Of a stretch of DNA of 64,000 nucleotides, positions 8,643 to 16,518 are shown in pieces. A program made the position numbers and the translations under genes. A model generated the notes under the pieces. That model did not search any database. It was given only the letters and a program-made list of their open reading frames with translations, and had not been told where the DNA came from. Position 1 is the stretch's first letter. Each line of letters opens with the position of its first letter. Origin of the DNA: DATEOR01 sp963766725 (GTDB lineage Bacteria; Actinomycetota; Thermoleophilia; Gaiellales; Gaiellaceae); NCBI GenBank assembly GCA_963766725.1, contig CAVYBK010000001.1, positions 186,001 to 250,000 of the forward strand. The letters are read 5' to 3'.

Positions 8643-9606
8643 GTGGCGGACGATCTAGAGCGGCCGGCTGAGCCGGCCCACGAGGATTCCGAGCAGCACC
8701 TCCCGGCCCCGTCGATCCTCCCCTTCGCCTTCGCGGGCGGGATCGCCCTCATCCTCATCGGGCTGATCATCAACTGGTGGCTCGCGGTCGCCGGGGGCGT
8801 CCTCGCACTCCTCTTCGGCTTCGCCTGGATCCGCGATGTGACCCGCGACGTCCGGGCGGCTCCCGAGCCCGAGCCCGTCGTCGCGGAGGAGCCAGTCTCC
8901 GAGCTGGCGGCCGAGGAGGAGGAGGGCCCCGAGGAGCCCGAGCGGTATCCGCGCAGCGTCTTCCTCGAGCTCTCGACGCTCGGCATCGGCGCGGCGATCG
9001 GCGCGCTCGTCACGGTCCCGGCGCTCGGCTTCATGATCGCGCCCGCCTTCGTCGGCCAGGGCGACGACGACGTCGACCTCGGGCCGCTCGACAACTTCCC
9101 CGAGCAGCAGTACGTGATCGCGCAGTTCAACTCGAAGAAGGACGAGCCGCAGGACGTCGGCCGGCGGGCGGCCTTCATCCGGAACAACGGCCAGCAGAAC
9201 GGCGTCCCGAGCTTCACGATCATCTCGAACCGCTGCGCCCACGTCGGCTGCCCGACCCAGCCGCAGGGTCTTCCCGGCGACGCGAAGAAGATCGACGACC
9301 GACGCCGGGCCGGTGACGATCACGCCGGTCGCGAGCGTTTCCGGCTTCCAGTGTCCGTGCCATGGAGGCGCCTACGACGCCGAGGGGAACCGCGTCGCCG
9401 GCCCGCCCGTCCGCGCGCTCGACCGCTACGAGTTCATGATCAGGAACGGCAACCTCGTCCTCGGCACGCGCTACAGCGTCGGCAAGGTCACCGGGCAAGG
9501 CGCCGACGCGAAGATCTATGCGTACAAGCGCTACGACCCGGGCCAGCACGTGGACGGGCTCGAGCAGTACCTCTGGCCGGTCCCGCCGTATGAGGGCGGC
9601 AGCTAG
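8643..9606 (+). CDS. qcrA: Rieske iron-sulfur subunit of the bc complex, frameshifted
   Basis: Carries the [2Fe-2S] cluster of the menaquinol:cytochrome c reductase. The cluster-binding boxes are CAHVGC and CPCHGGAYD. Unlike the short proteobacterial form, it has a long N-terminal part with hydrophobic segments at about residues 27-62 (probably two helices) and a third at about 105-126, as in actinobacterial QcrA. An acidic Glu-rich linker lies between them. At about 9297-9312 the frame moves +1: KKIDD continues as DAGPVTITPVASVSGFQCPC. Repaired length about 320 residues. GTG start at 8643 after GGGAGC. It overlaps qcrB by one base. Confidence 0.92.
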
Positions 9607-10415
9607 TGGCGAGGACGAAGTCGAAGCGCCAGCAGCAGCTCGAGCAGGCCGTGATGATCCCGGTCGACTGGCTCGAGGAGCGCTCCGGCCTCGTCGGCGG
9701 GATCAAGTACTTCCTCTTCCGCAAGGTTCCGGCCGAGACCAACTGGTTCCACACGCTCGGCTCGGCGACGCTCACCGCCTTCCTCGTCCAGGCGGTCACG
9801 GGCGTCATCCTCGCCATGTACTACAAGCCGGCGCCGGACGAGGCCTACGCCTCCATCCAGCACATCACGAACGACCTCACCCTCGGCTGGCTCGTGCGCG
9901 GCATGCACAGGTGGGGAGCGAGCGTCTTCATCATCCTGCTCTTCCTGCACATGGGGCGCGTGTTCCTCTTCGGCGCCTACAAGTACCCGCGGGAGCTCAA
10001 CTGGCTCGTCGGCGTGATCCTCCTGACGATGGCGCTCGGCGAAGGCCTCACCGGCTACCTGCTGCCGTGGGACCAGACCGCGTACTGGGCCACCGTCGTC
10101 GCGATCAACATCAACGCGAACGCCCCGATCGTCGGCCCGTACCTCGGCGAGTTCCTCCGCGGCGGCGCCGAGATCGGAAACGACACGTTAGCCCGCTTCT
10201 ACTCGCTGCACATGCTCGTGATCCCGGGCGGCTTGTTCGCGCTCATCGGGCTGCACCTCTATCTCGTCGTGCGCCTCGGGATCACCGCGCCGCCGTGGAC
10301 GAAGGCTGCCGGCGGCTACGAGGAGGTCGGGGACGGCCGGGCGCTCCGGAAGGGGCTCGTCGACCCGAAGCCGCGCGGCAACGGCGCGATCGCCCCGCGA
10401 AGGCCCGAGGCCTAG
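9606..10415 (+). CDS. qcrB: Cytochrome b (b6-type N-terminal half) of the bc complex
   Basis: A 269-residue membrane subunit holding the two b haems. The paired histidines are visible in HRWGASVFIILLFLHMGR and in FYSLHMLVIPGGLFALIGLH. About four or more helices are present, and the protein ends with a charged tail after about residue 225. Length corresponds to the N-terminal, b6-like half of a full cytochrome b; the missing C-terminal helices are encoded by the next gene. GTG start overlaps the qcrA stop (TAGTG). The site LLPWDQTAYWATVV resembles the Qo-side helix region. Acts in the cytoplasmic membrane, oxidising menaquinol. Confidence 0.92.
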   Translation: MARTKSKRQQQLEQAVMIPVDWLEERSGLVGGIKYFLFRKVPAETNWFHTLGSATLTAFLVQAVTGVILAMYYKPAPDEAYASIQHITNDLTLGWLVRGMHRWGASVFIILLFLHMGRVFLFGAYKYPRELNWLVGVILLTMALGEGLTGYLLPWDQTAYWATVVAININANAPIVGPYLGEFLRGGAEIGNDTLARFYSLHMLVIPGGLFALIGLHLYLVVRLGITAPPWTKAAGGYEEVGDGRALRKGLVDPKPRGNGAIAPRRPEA

Positions 10416-10418
10416 CCC

Positions 10419-11246
10419 ATGGCCAGGAAGGACGACAACCAGACCCAGTTCAAGCTCTACAAGGAGGACGTCCAGCGGCGCGGGAAGCCGTTCTTCCCGT
10501 ACGCGATGTTCCACGACACGGTCATGAGCTTCGTGGTCGTGGCCGTGATCATCGCCCTCGCCTCCATCTGGTACTTCACGTCGGGCCCCGAGCCGGGCGA
10601 CTCGGGCGTCCTCGGCCCGCGGTACGCGGAGCAGGCCGACCCGGGCACGACGCAGTTCATCCCGCGGCCGGACTGGTACTTCTACTTCCTCTTCTATCTC
10701 CTCCGGATCTTCAAGTGGCCTGAGACGGTCATCCTCGCCACGATCGGGATCCCGACCATCCTCCTGATCCTCTTGATCATGGTGCCGTTCTACGACCGGC
10801 GGCGGGAGCGGAGGATCGCACGCCGGCCGGTGGCCGTCGTGGCGGCGCTTCTCGTCGTCGCCTCGATGGGCGTCCTCACCTACAAGGGCGCGACCGCGAA
10901 GGAGTCGCTCGGCAGCGAGAACGTCGGGCTCGTCCCGCAGTGGGTCCAACAGCAGAACCTTTCCGCCGACGGCGAGAAGGGAGCGACGATCTTCGCCCTG
11001 GCCGGCTGTATGGGCTGCCACACCTATCTCGGCGCAGGCACCCCGAACCTCGGCGCGCCCGACCTCTCCGCTGAGGGCGCAAAAGGCCGCGGCGAGGAGT
11101 TCCAGATCAACCACCTCAAGTGCCCGAGCTGCGTGAACCCGGGCTCGCCGATGCCGCCCTTCACGAACTTCACGGACGAGCAGTACCACCAGCTCGCCAC
11201 CTTCCTCGAAGAGTCGAAGGGCCCCCAGGGCGGCGGCGGGGGCTAG
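10419..11246 (+). CDS. qcrC: Subunit IV-like cytochrome b C-terminus fused to cytochrome c
   Basis: A 275-residue fusion. Residues about 30-130 are the subunit IV part: a helix near 35-55, the PDWYFYFLFYLLR box (the PEWY-type motif at the quinol site, here with Asp) and a second helix pair. A third helix at about 133-150 leads to a cytochrome c domain with the haem site CMGCH at about residues 197-201 and a likely Met ligand in SPMPPF. This b6 plus IV-c arrangement is the one known from Bacillus QcrB/QcrC. ATG lies four bases after qcrB. It ends with a Gly-rich tail. No frameshift. Confidence 0.9.
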   Translation: MARKDDNQTQFKLYKEDVQRRGKPFFPYAMFHDTVMSFVVVAVIIALASIWYFTSGPEPGDSGVLGPRYAEQADPGTTQFIPRPDWYFYFLFYLLRIFKWPETVILATIGIPTILLILLIMVPFYDRRRERRIARRPVAVVAALLVVASMGVLTYKGATAKESLGSENVGLVPQWVQQQNLSADGEKGATIFALAGCMGCHTYLGAGTPNLGAPDLSAEGAKGRGEEFQINHLKCPSCVNPGSPMPPFTNFTDEQYHQLATFLEESKGPQGGGGG

Positions 11247-11248
11247 CG

Positions 11249-11263
11249 CTCCCGGAGCGGGAG
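11249..11263 (+). promoter_or_regulatory. Stem-loop that includes the ubiX ribosome binding site
   Basis: CTCCCG (11249-11254), loop GAG, CGGGAG (11258-11263) is a perfect six-base stem. The right arm is the Shine-Dalgarno sequence of ubiX, whose ATG follows at 11266. The hairpin could lower ubiX translation when folded or help end qcr transcripts. It may also be chance in GC-rich DNA. Confidence 0.35.
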
Positions 11264-11265
11264 AG

Positions 11266-11853
11266 ATGAACGTCTTCCTCGGGATCACGGGCGCCTCCGG
11301 CGCCCCGTATGCGGCACGCCTCCTCGACGCGCTCGTCGCCGCGGACGTGGAGGTCGGGCTCTGCGCCTCCTCAGCGGGGCTCGAGGTCGTCGCCACCGAG
11401 CTCTACGGGGATCCCGACCTGGATCGAGACGAGGTGCTGCGCCGCTTCGTGGGCGACCGGGCGGGCGTGACGGTGCACGCCCCCGACGACTGGCGCGCGC
11501 CCTACGCGAGCGGCTCGGCGAAGGTCGACGCCTACGTCATCTGCCCGTGCTCGATGGGCACCGCGGGGACGATCGCCTCCGGGACGATGACGAACCTGAT
11601 CCACCGGGCCGCCTCGGTCGCGATCAAGGAGGGACGGAAGCTGATCGTCGTTCCCCGCGAGACGCCGCTCTCCGACATCCACCTGGAGAACCTCCTGCGG
11701 CTGCGCCGGGCCGGAGCCGTCGTGCTCATGGCCGCGCCCGGCTTCTACAACGCGCCCCAGAGCATCGACGATCTGATCGAATTCGTGGTCGGGAGATGCC
11801 TGGACCAGCTGGAAATCGAGAACAGGCTGACGAAGCGATGGGGGCAGGAGTGA
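11266..11853 (+). CDS. ubiX: Flavin prenyltransferase (UbiX family)
   Basis: A 195-residue flavoprotein that prenylates FMN to make the cofactor of UbiD-type decarboxylases. Typical features: N-terminal GITGASGAPYAARLLDAL, CPCSMGTAGTIASG around the FMN site and VVPRETPLSDIHLENLLRL. It serves the UbiD protein at 7091-8575, from which it is separated by the qcr genes. It begins the ubiX-menG-prenyl synthase-mqnE-mqnA-mqnC run, in which every gene overlaps or touches the next. The stop (TGA 11851-11853) lies inside the menG start region. Confidence 0.93.
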   Translation: MNVFLGITGASGAPYAARLLDALVAADVEVGLCASSAGLEVVATELYGDPDLDRDEVLRRFVGDRAGVTVHAPDDWRAPYASGSAKVDAYVICPCSMGTAGTIASGTMTNLIHRAASVAIKEGRKLIVVPRETPLSDIHLENLLRLRRAGAVVLMAAPGFYNAPQSIDDLIEFVVGRCLDQLEIENRLTKRWGQE

Positions 11854-12527
11854 CCGAAGGCGTCCTCCCCCCGTCGGAGGTGCGGGCGATGTTCGACCGC
11901 ATCTCGCCCGTCTACGACGTCATGAACCACGCGATGACGGCCGGGCTCGACCGGCGCTGGCGGCGGCTTGCCGCCGAGACCGTCGTTCGCCCGGGCGACG
12001 CGGTGCTCGACGCGTGCTGCGGCACTGGCGATCTGGCGATCGCGGCAGAGCGCGCCGGGGGGCGCGTGACCGGCCTCGACTTCTCCGAGCAGATGCTGGT
12101 GCGGGCGCGCGGCAAGTCGGACAGCGTGGAGTGGGTTCTCGGCGACGTCACTGCGCTTCCGTTCGACGATGCGAGCTTCGACGCGGTCACCGTCGGCTTC
12201 GGCATCCGCAACGTCCCCGACCTCGAGGCCGGTCTCGCGGAGCTCGCGCGGGTGCTCCGGCCGGGCGGCCGCGTCGCGTGCCTCGAGATCACCCGTCCAG
12301 AGGGGATGCTGAAGCCGTTCTTCCGGCTCTGGTTCGACGGCCTCGTGCCCCTCGCCGGCAAGATCCTGCCCGGCGGGCGGGCGTACTCCTACCTCCCGGC
12401 GAGCGTGCGGCGGTTCCCCGGGCCCTCGGATCTGGCCGCGGCATTCGGTCGCGCAGGCTTCGACGGCGTAGGCTGGAAGCTCATGGGCGGCGGGATCGTC
12501 GCTCTGCACGTGGGAACGAAGCGATGA
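11838..12527 (+). CDS. menG: Demethylmenaquinone methyltransferase (UbiE/MenG family)
   Basis: SAM-dependent C-methyltransferase that completes menaquinone. Residues near the N-terminus read VRAMFDRISPVYDVMNHAMTAG, the family's first signature; the SAM site is LDACCGTGDLAIAAE; a second signature is YSYLPASVRRFPGP. About 229 residues from ATG 11838; GTG at 11850 (overlapping the ubiX stop as GTGA) is an equally reasonable start. It overlaps the next gene by four bases (ATGA at 12524). Context with mqn genes and no sign of ubiquinone genes supports menaquinone as the product. Confidence 0.9.
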   Translation: MGAGVTEGVLPPSEVRAMFDRISPVYDVMNHAMTAGLDRRWRRLAAETVVRPGDAVLDACCGTGDLAIAAERAGGRVTGLDFSEQMLVRARGKSDSVEWVLGDVTALPFDDASFDAVTVGFGIRNVPDLEAGLAELARVLRPGGRVACLEITRPEGMLKPFFRLWFDGLVPLAGKILPGGRAYSYLPASVRRFPGPSDLAAAFGRAGFDGVGWKLMGGGIVALHVGTKR

Positions 12528-13450
12528 ACGCGCTGGCGACCATCAGGCAGGCTCCCGGGCTCGACCGCTACCTCGACCTGCTCGAGCACCGGCTCGAGGA
12601 CGCGGTCGGCGCCTTCCCAGGCCGCCTGGGCGATGTCGGCGCGGACACGCTCGCGGCGGGCGGCAAGCGGCTCCGGCCTCTGCTCGTCTTCCTCTCGACG
12701 CCGGTGGAGGAGCGGGACGGGGAGCGTTCGGTTGCCGGGGGTGCCGCCGTCGAGCTCGTGCACATGGCGACGCTCGTCCACGACGACCTTCTCGACGGGG
12801 CCGACCTGCGCCGCGGCCGGCCGACGGTCTGGGCCGAGCACGGCGAGGCGACGGCCAGGGCGGCCGGCGACTACCTCTTCGCGCGGGCGTTCGCGCAGCT
12901 CGCGGCGACCGGCGACGCGGAGGCGGTCGCCATTCTTTCGGAAGCCACGCTCGCCCTCGCCCGCGGCGAGGCGCTGCAGCGGCGGCAGGCCTTTCGGCCC
13001 GAGACCTCGGTGGACGACTACCTCGCCCGCTGCTCCCTGAAGACCGGCAAGCTCTTCGAGGCGGCGTGCCTCCTCGGCAGCGGCACGAACGGCGCCGGCC
13101 TCGGCGCGTTCGGCCTCGCGCTCGGAATCGCCTTCCAGATCGCGGACGACATCCTCGACTGCTGCGGCGACTTCGACACGACCGGGAAGGTCGCCGGGGT
13201 CGATCTCCGCGACGGCACGCCGACCCTCCCGCTCATCCTCGCTGCGCGGCGGGACGAGTCCGTGGCGAGGGCCCTCGCCGGCGAGGACGTTCCCGATGCG
13301 CTCGACCGCGTGGCTGCCACCGGCGCGCTCGACGAAGCCCGCGAATTCGCCCTCCGCTACGCGTCCGAGGCCCGCGCGGCGCTCGACGGCCGGCCGGACC
13401 GCGCCTCGCTGGAGACCCTGACGCATATCGTTGTGGACAGGGAGGGATGA
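12524..13450 (+). CDS. Polyprenyl diphosphate synthase (menaquinone side chain)
   Basis: A 308-residue trans-prenyltransferase. The first Asp-rich motif is HDDLLDGADLRRG and the second is IADDILDCCGD; GGKRLRPLL near residue 45 binds the allyl/isopentenyl diphosphate. It builds the long isoprenoid chain attached to the menaquinone head. The residues just before the first Asp motif, which set chain length, are small and hydrophobic (VHMATLVH), consistent with a long-chain product, though length cannot be fixed by eye. ATG overlaps menG, and the stop overlaps the region of the mqnE start. Confidence 0.88.
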   Translation: MNALATIRQAPGLDRYLDLLEHRLEDAVGAFPGRLGDVGADTLAAGGKRLRPLLVFLSTPVEERDGERSVAGGAAVELVHMATLVHDDLLDGADLRRGRPTVWAEHGEATARAAGDYLFARAFAQLAATGDAEAVAILSEATLALARGEALQRRQAFRPETSVDDYLARCSLKTGKLFEAACLLGSGTNGAGLGAFGLALGIAFQIADDILDCCGDFDTTGKVAGVDLRDGTPTLPLILAARRDESVARALAGEDVPDALDRVAATGALDEAREFALRYASEARAALDGRPDRASLETLTHIVVDREG

Positions 13451-13452
13451 GG

Positions 13453-14574
13453 ATGGCCGTCGCCACCGGACAGCGCGCGCTCGATGCGATCTGGGAGAAG
13501 GTCGAGGAGAACGAGCGCCTCGACTTCGAGGACGGGCTGGTCCTCATGGAGTCCGACGACCTCCTGCAGCTCGGCGAGCTTGCGGACGCCGCGCGGCGCC
13601 GGCGCGGAGGCACGGACGAGGTCTACTTCGTCCAGAACCTCTATTTGAACCAGACGAACGTCTGCCGCGTGAAGTGCAAGTTCTGCGCGTTCGCGGTCAC
13701 GCAGAAGCAGGGCGACGCCTACACGTACACGCCGGCCGAGATGGTCGAGGACGCGGTCGCGCAGCGCGAGCTCTCGCGTTTCACGGAGATCCACATGGTC
13801 GGCGGCGAGAACCCGCACGTCGACTTCGACTACTACGTGGACATCGTCCGGAGCCTGCACGAGGCGTTGCCGGACGTACACCTGAAGCTCTTCACGGCGA
13901 GCGAGATCCACCACATGACGAAGCTCTCCGGTCTCTCGCACGAGGAGGTGCTCGTCCAGCTCAAAGACGCTGGGCTCGGCTCGCTTCCGGGCGGCGGCGC
14001 GGAAGTCTTCGCCGATCGAGTCCGGCGGCTGATCGCTCCGGGCAAAGAGCACCCGGACTTCTGGTTCCACACGCACCGGACCGCCCACGGGCTGGGGATC
14101 CCGACACACTGCACGATGCTCTACGGCCACGTCGAGACCTACGAGGAGCGCGTCGACCACCTGCTTCGCCTCCGCGAGCAGCAAGACGAGACCGGCGGCT
14201 TCCTCGCCTTCATCCCGCTCGCGTTCCATCCCGAGAACACCGTCTTCGAGCGGCGTGGCTGGACCTTTACGCCCGGCTCCGACGACCTGAAGATGATCGC
14301 CGTCTCGCGGCTCCTCCTCGACAACATCGCGAACGTGAAGGCCTACTGGATCATGATGGGCCTGCCGCTCGCCCAGGTCGCGCTCCATTTCGGCGCGAAC
14401 GACGTGCAGGGGACGGTCGTCCGCGAGCAGATCTTTCACGCGGCGGGCGCGGTGACGGAGACCGAGCAGAAGATCGACGAGCTCGTCCGGGTCGTGCGCG
14501 CCGCCGGCCGGATCCCGGTCCAGCGCGACACGCTCTACAACGAGGTGCGCCGGTGGAACGGAGCCGCCGCGTGA
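13453..14574 (+). CDS. mqnE: Aminofutalosine synthase (radical SAM)
   Basis: Joins 3-[(1-carboxyvinyl)oxy]benzoate from MqnA with SAM's adenosyl group to form aminofutalosine. The radical SAM cysteines are in CRVKCKFCAF, the spacing typical of MqnE. Further family text: GGENPHVDFDYYVDIVRSLH, GLGSLPGGGAEVF and QVALHFGANDVQGTV. 373 residues from ATG 13453, chosen because GGAGGG (13441-13446) lies seven bases ahead; ATG 13447 would be too close. It overlaps mqnA (GTGA at 14571). The futalosine pathway replaces the classical MenFDHCEB route. mqnB and mqnD are not in the window. Confidence 0.93.
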   Translation: MAVATGQRALDAIWEKVEENERLDFEDGLVLMESDDLLQLGELADAARRRRGGTDEVYFVQNLYLNQTNVCRVKCKFCAFAVTQKQGDAYTYTPAEMVEDAVAQRELSRFTEIHMVGGENPHVDFDYYVDIVRSLHEALPDVHLKLFTASEIHHMTKLSGLSHEEVLVQLKDAGLGSLPGGGAEVFADRVRRLIAPGKEHPDFWFHTHRTAHGLGIPTHCTMLYGHVETYEERVDHLLRLREQQDETGGFLAFIPLAFHPENTVFERRGWTFTPGSDDLKMIAVSRLLLDNIANVKAYWIMMGLPLAQVALHFGANDVQGTVVREQIFHAAGAVTETEQKIDELVRVVRAAGRIPVQRDTLYNEVRRWNGAAA

Positions 14575-15341
14575 TCCGCCTCGGCCGCATCTCCTACGTG
14601 AACATGGCGCCCGTCTTCTTCGAGCTCGAGGCCGAGGTGGAGGAGGTCAGCGGTGTCCCCACCGAGCTCAACGAGCGGCTGGTCGCCGGCGAGATCGACC
14701 TCGCGCCGATCTCCTCGATCGCGTACGGCCGGCACGCCGACAGCCTCCGGATCCTTCCGCGTCTCTGCGTCTCCTCCGAAGGAGCCGTGGACTCGATCCA
14801 GCTCGTCTCGCGTGCGCCGGTCGACCGCATCGACTCCGTCGCTGTCACCCCGGAGAGCGCAACCTCGGCCGTGCTGGTGCGCGTCCTCTTTCCCGATGCC
14901 GAGCAGGTGCCGCTCGCAGAGGCGCACGACGCCGACGCCAAGCTCCTCATCGGCGATGCCGCGCTGAAGAGCATGTTCGAGGATCCGACGCCGCACCACG
15001 ACCTCGGGCGCCTGTGGCTCGAGCGCACCGGGCTGCCGATGGTCTATGCGGTCTTCGCCTGCGCCGACCCGCCGGCCGAAGGAGTCGCCGAGCTCGAGAC
15101 GGCCCTCCTCGACGCACATCGCCGGGCCCGCGCCGAGCCCGAGCGCCTCGCCCGTGAGGCCAGCGAGCGCTATGGCTACCCGCCCGGATTCCTCGCCCGT
15201 TACTTCGAGAAGCTCCGCTATCGCTTCGGCCCCCGCGAGCGCGCGGGCCTGCTGACCTTCTTCGAGCTGGCCGCCGACGTCGGCGCCCTCGACAAGGTGC
15301 CCGAGCTCCGCTTCCTCGTCTCCGAGGCGGTGGAGGCGTGA
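14571..15341 (+). CDS. mqnA: Chorismate dehydratase
   Basis: First enzyme of the futalosine menaquinone pathway; removes water from chorismate to give 3-[(1-carboxyvinyl)oxy]benzoate. About 256 residues of the periplasmic-binding-protein-like MqnA/MqnD family. Typical text: GRISYVNMAPVFFEL at the start, GEIDLAPISSIAY, and GLPMVYAVFA toward the C-terminus. MqnA rather than MqnD is favoured by the SYVN start and by its place between mqnE and mqnC. GTG start overlaps the mqnE stop; the end overlaps the mqnC start. Confidence 0.9.
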   Translation: MIRLGRISYVNMAPVFFELEAEVEEVSGVPTELNERLVAGEIDLAPISSIAYGRHADSLRILPRLCVSSEGAVDSIQLVSRAPVDRIDSVAVTPESATSAVLVRVLFPDAEQVPLAEAHDADAKLLIGDAALKSMFEDPTPHHDLGRLWLERTGLPMVYAVFACADPPAEGVAELETALLDAHRRARAEPERLAREASERYGYPPGFLARYFEKLRYRFGPRERAGLLTFFELAADVGALDKVPELRFLVSEAVEA

Positions 15342-16444
15342 GCCAGAACGGCAGCTCGAACGGCGTCGCCTCGATCCTCGACAAGGCGCTGTCGGGGGAG
15401 CGGATCGAAGACGCCGAGGCGATGGCGCTCCTCGAGAGCCACGACCTCGTCTCGGTCGGCAGGGCCGCCGACGAGCTCCGCAACCGCAAGGTCGACCGCG
15501 GTCGCGTGACCTTCATCATCGACCGGAACGTCAACTACACGAACATCTGCCACACGGACTGCGACTTCTGCGCGTTCTACCGCCGGCCGGGCGACCGCTC
15601 CGAGGGCTACCTGCTGCCGAAGGCGGTCATCTTCAAGAAGATCGAGGAAACCCTGTCGATCGGCGGCACCGCGCTCCTCATGCAAGGCGGCCACCACCCC
15701 GATCTCGGCGTCGACTACTACGAGGATCTCTTCAGCTCGATCAAGGCGCGCTACAAGATCCACCTGCACGCGCTCTCGCCGCCGGAGGTCCAGCACATCG
15801 CGCGCCGCTCGAAGCTGACGATCCCGCAGGCGCTGACCCGGCTTCGGGACGCGGGCCTCGATTCGCTCCCCGGTGGCGGTGCCGAGATCCTCGTCGACCG
15901 CGTACGCGACATCATCTCCCCCAAGAAGACGAAGTCGGCGGAATGGCTCGGCGTCATGCGCGACGCGCACCGGCTCGGGATCTCCTCGACGGCCACGATG
16001 ATGTACGGCCACGTCGAGACTCTCGAGGAGCGCGTCGAGCACATGCGCCGCATCCGCGAGCTCCAGGACGAGACGCACGGCTTTCGCGCCTTCATCTCCT
16101 GGACGTTCCAGCGCGACGGGAACCGGCTCGCCGACCGGGTCACCGACGAGATGCGCCCGACCTCCTTCGACTACCTGCTGACGCAGGCGGTCAGCCGCAT
16201 CTACCTCGACAACGTCGACCACATCCAGTCGAGCTGGGTCACGCAGGGGATGAAGGTGGGCCAGGTCGCGCTCGGGTTTGGAGCCGACGACATGGGCTCG
16301 GTCATGATCGAGGAGAACGTGGTCTCCGCGGCGGGGACGACGCACCGCGCGACGGCCGACGACTTCATCCGCGCGATCAAGGCCCTCGGCAAGACGGCGG
16401 TACAGCGCGACACGCTCTATCGCGACGTTCGCGTCTGGAACTAG
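15338..16444 (+). CDS. mqnC: Dehypoxanthine futalosine cyclase (radical SAM)
   Basis: Cyclises dehypoxanthine futalosine to cyclic DHFL in the menaquinone pathway. The radical SAM box is CHTDCDFCAFYR, the MqnC form. It resembles mqnE over its whole length (GLDSLPGGGAEILVDRVR, MYGHVETLEERVEHM, QVALGFGADDMGSV) and the two are ancient paralogs. 368 residues, GTG start at 15338 overlapping the mqnA stop. It ends the operon-like run that begins at ubiX; a promoter-like sequence for the next gene follows. Confidence 0.93.
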   Translation: MSQNGSSNGVASILDKALSGERIEDAEAMALLESHDLVSVGRAADELRNRKVDRGRVTFIIDRNVNYTNICHTDCDFCAFYRRPGDRSEGYLLPKAVIFKKIEETLSIGGTALLMQGGHHPDLGVDYYEDLFSSIKARYKIHLHALSPPEVQHIARRSKLTIPQALTRLRDAGLDSLPGGGAEILVDRVRDIISPKKTKSAEWLGVMRDAHRLGISSTATMMYGHVETLEERVEHMRRIRELQDETHGFRAFISWTFQRDGNRLADRVTDEMRPTSFDYLLTQAVSRIYLDNVDHIQSSWVTQGMKVGQVALGFGADDMGSVMIEENVVSAAGTTHRATADDFIRAIKALGKTAVQRDTLYRDVRVWN

Positions 16445-16458
16445 CCCGGTTTCCAGGG

Positions 16459-16486
16459 TTAAGACGAGGTAAGCAGGCCTTGTAAT
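16459..16486 (+). promoter_or_regulatory. Putative promoter before the phosphodiester glycosidase gene
   Basis: TTAAGA (16459-16464) and TGTAAT (16481-16486) are separated by 16 bases; the second matches five of six -10 positions. The region is visibly richer in A and T than its surroundings. GGAAGGGG at 16512-16519 could serve as the ribosome binding site. Confidence 0.35.
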
Positions 16487-16518
16487 CGGGGTCGGACTTT
16501 GTTTCTCTGCTGGAAGGG

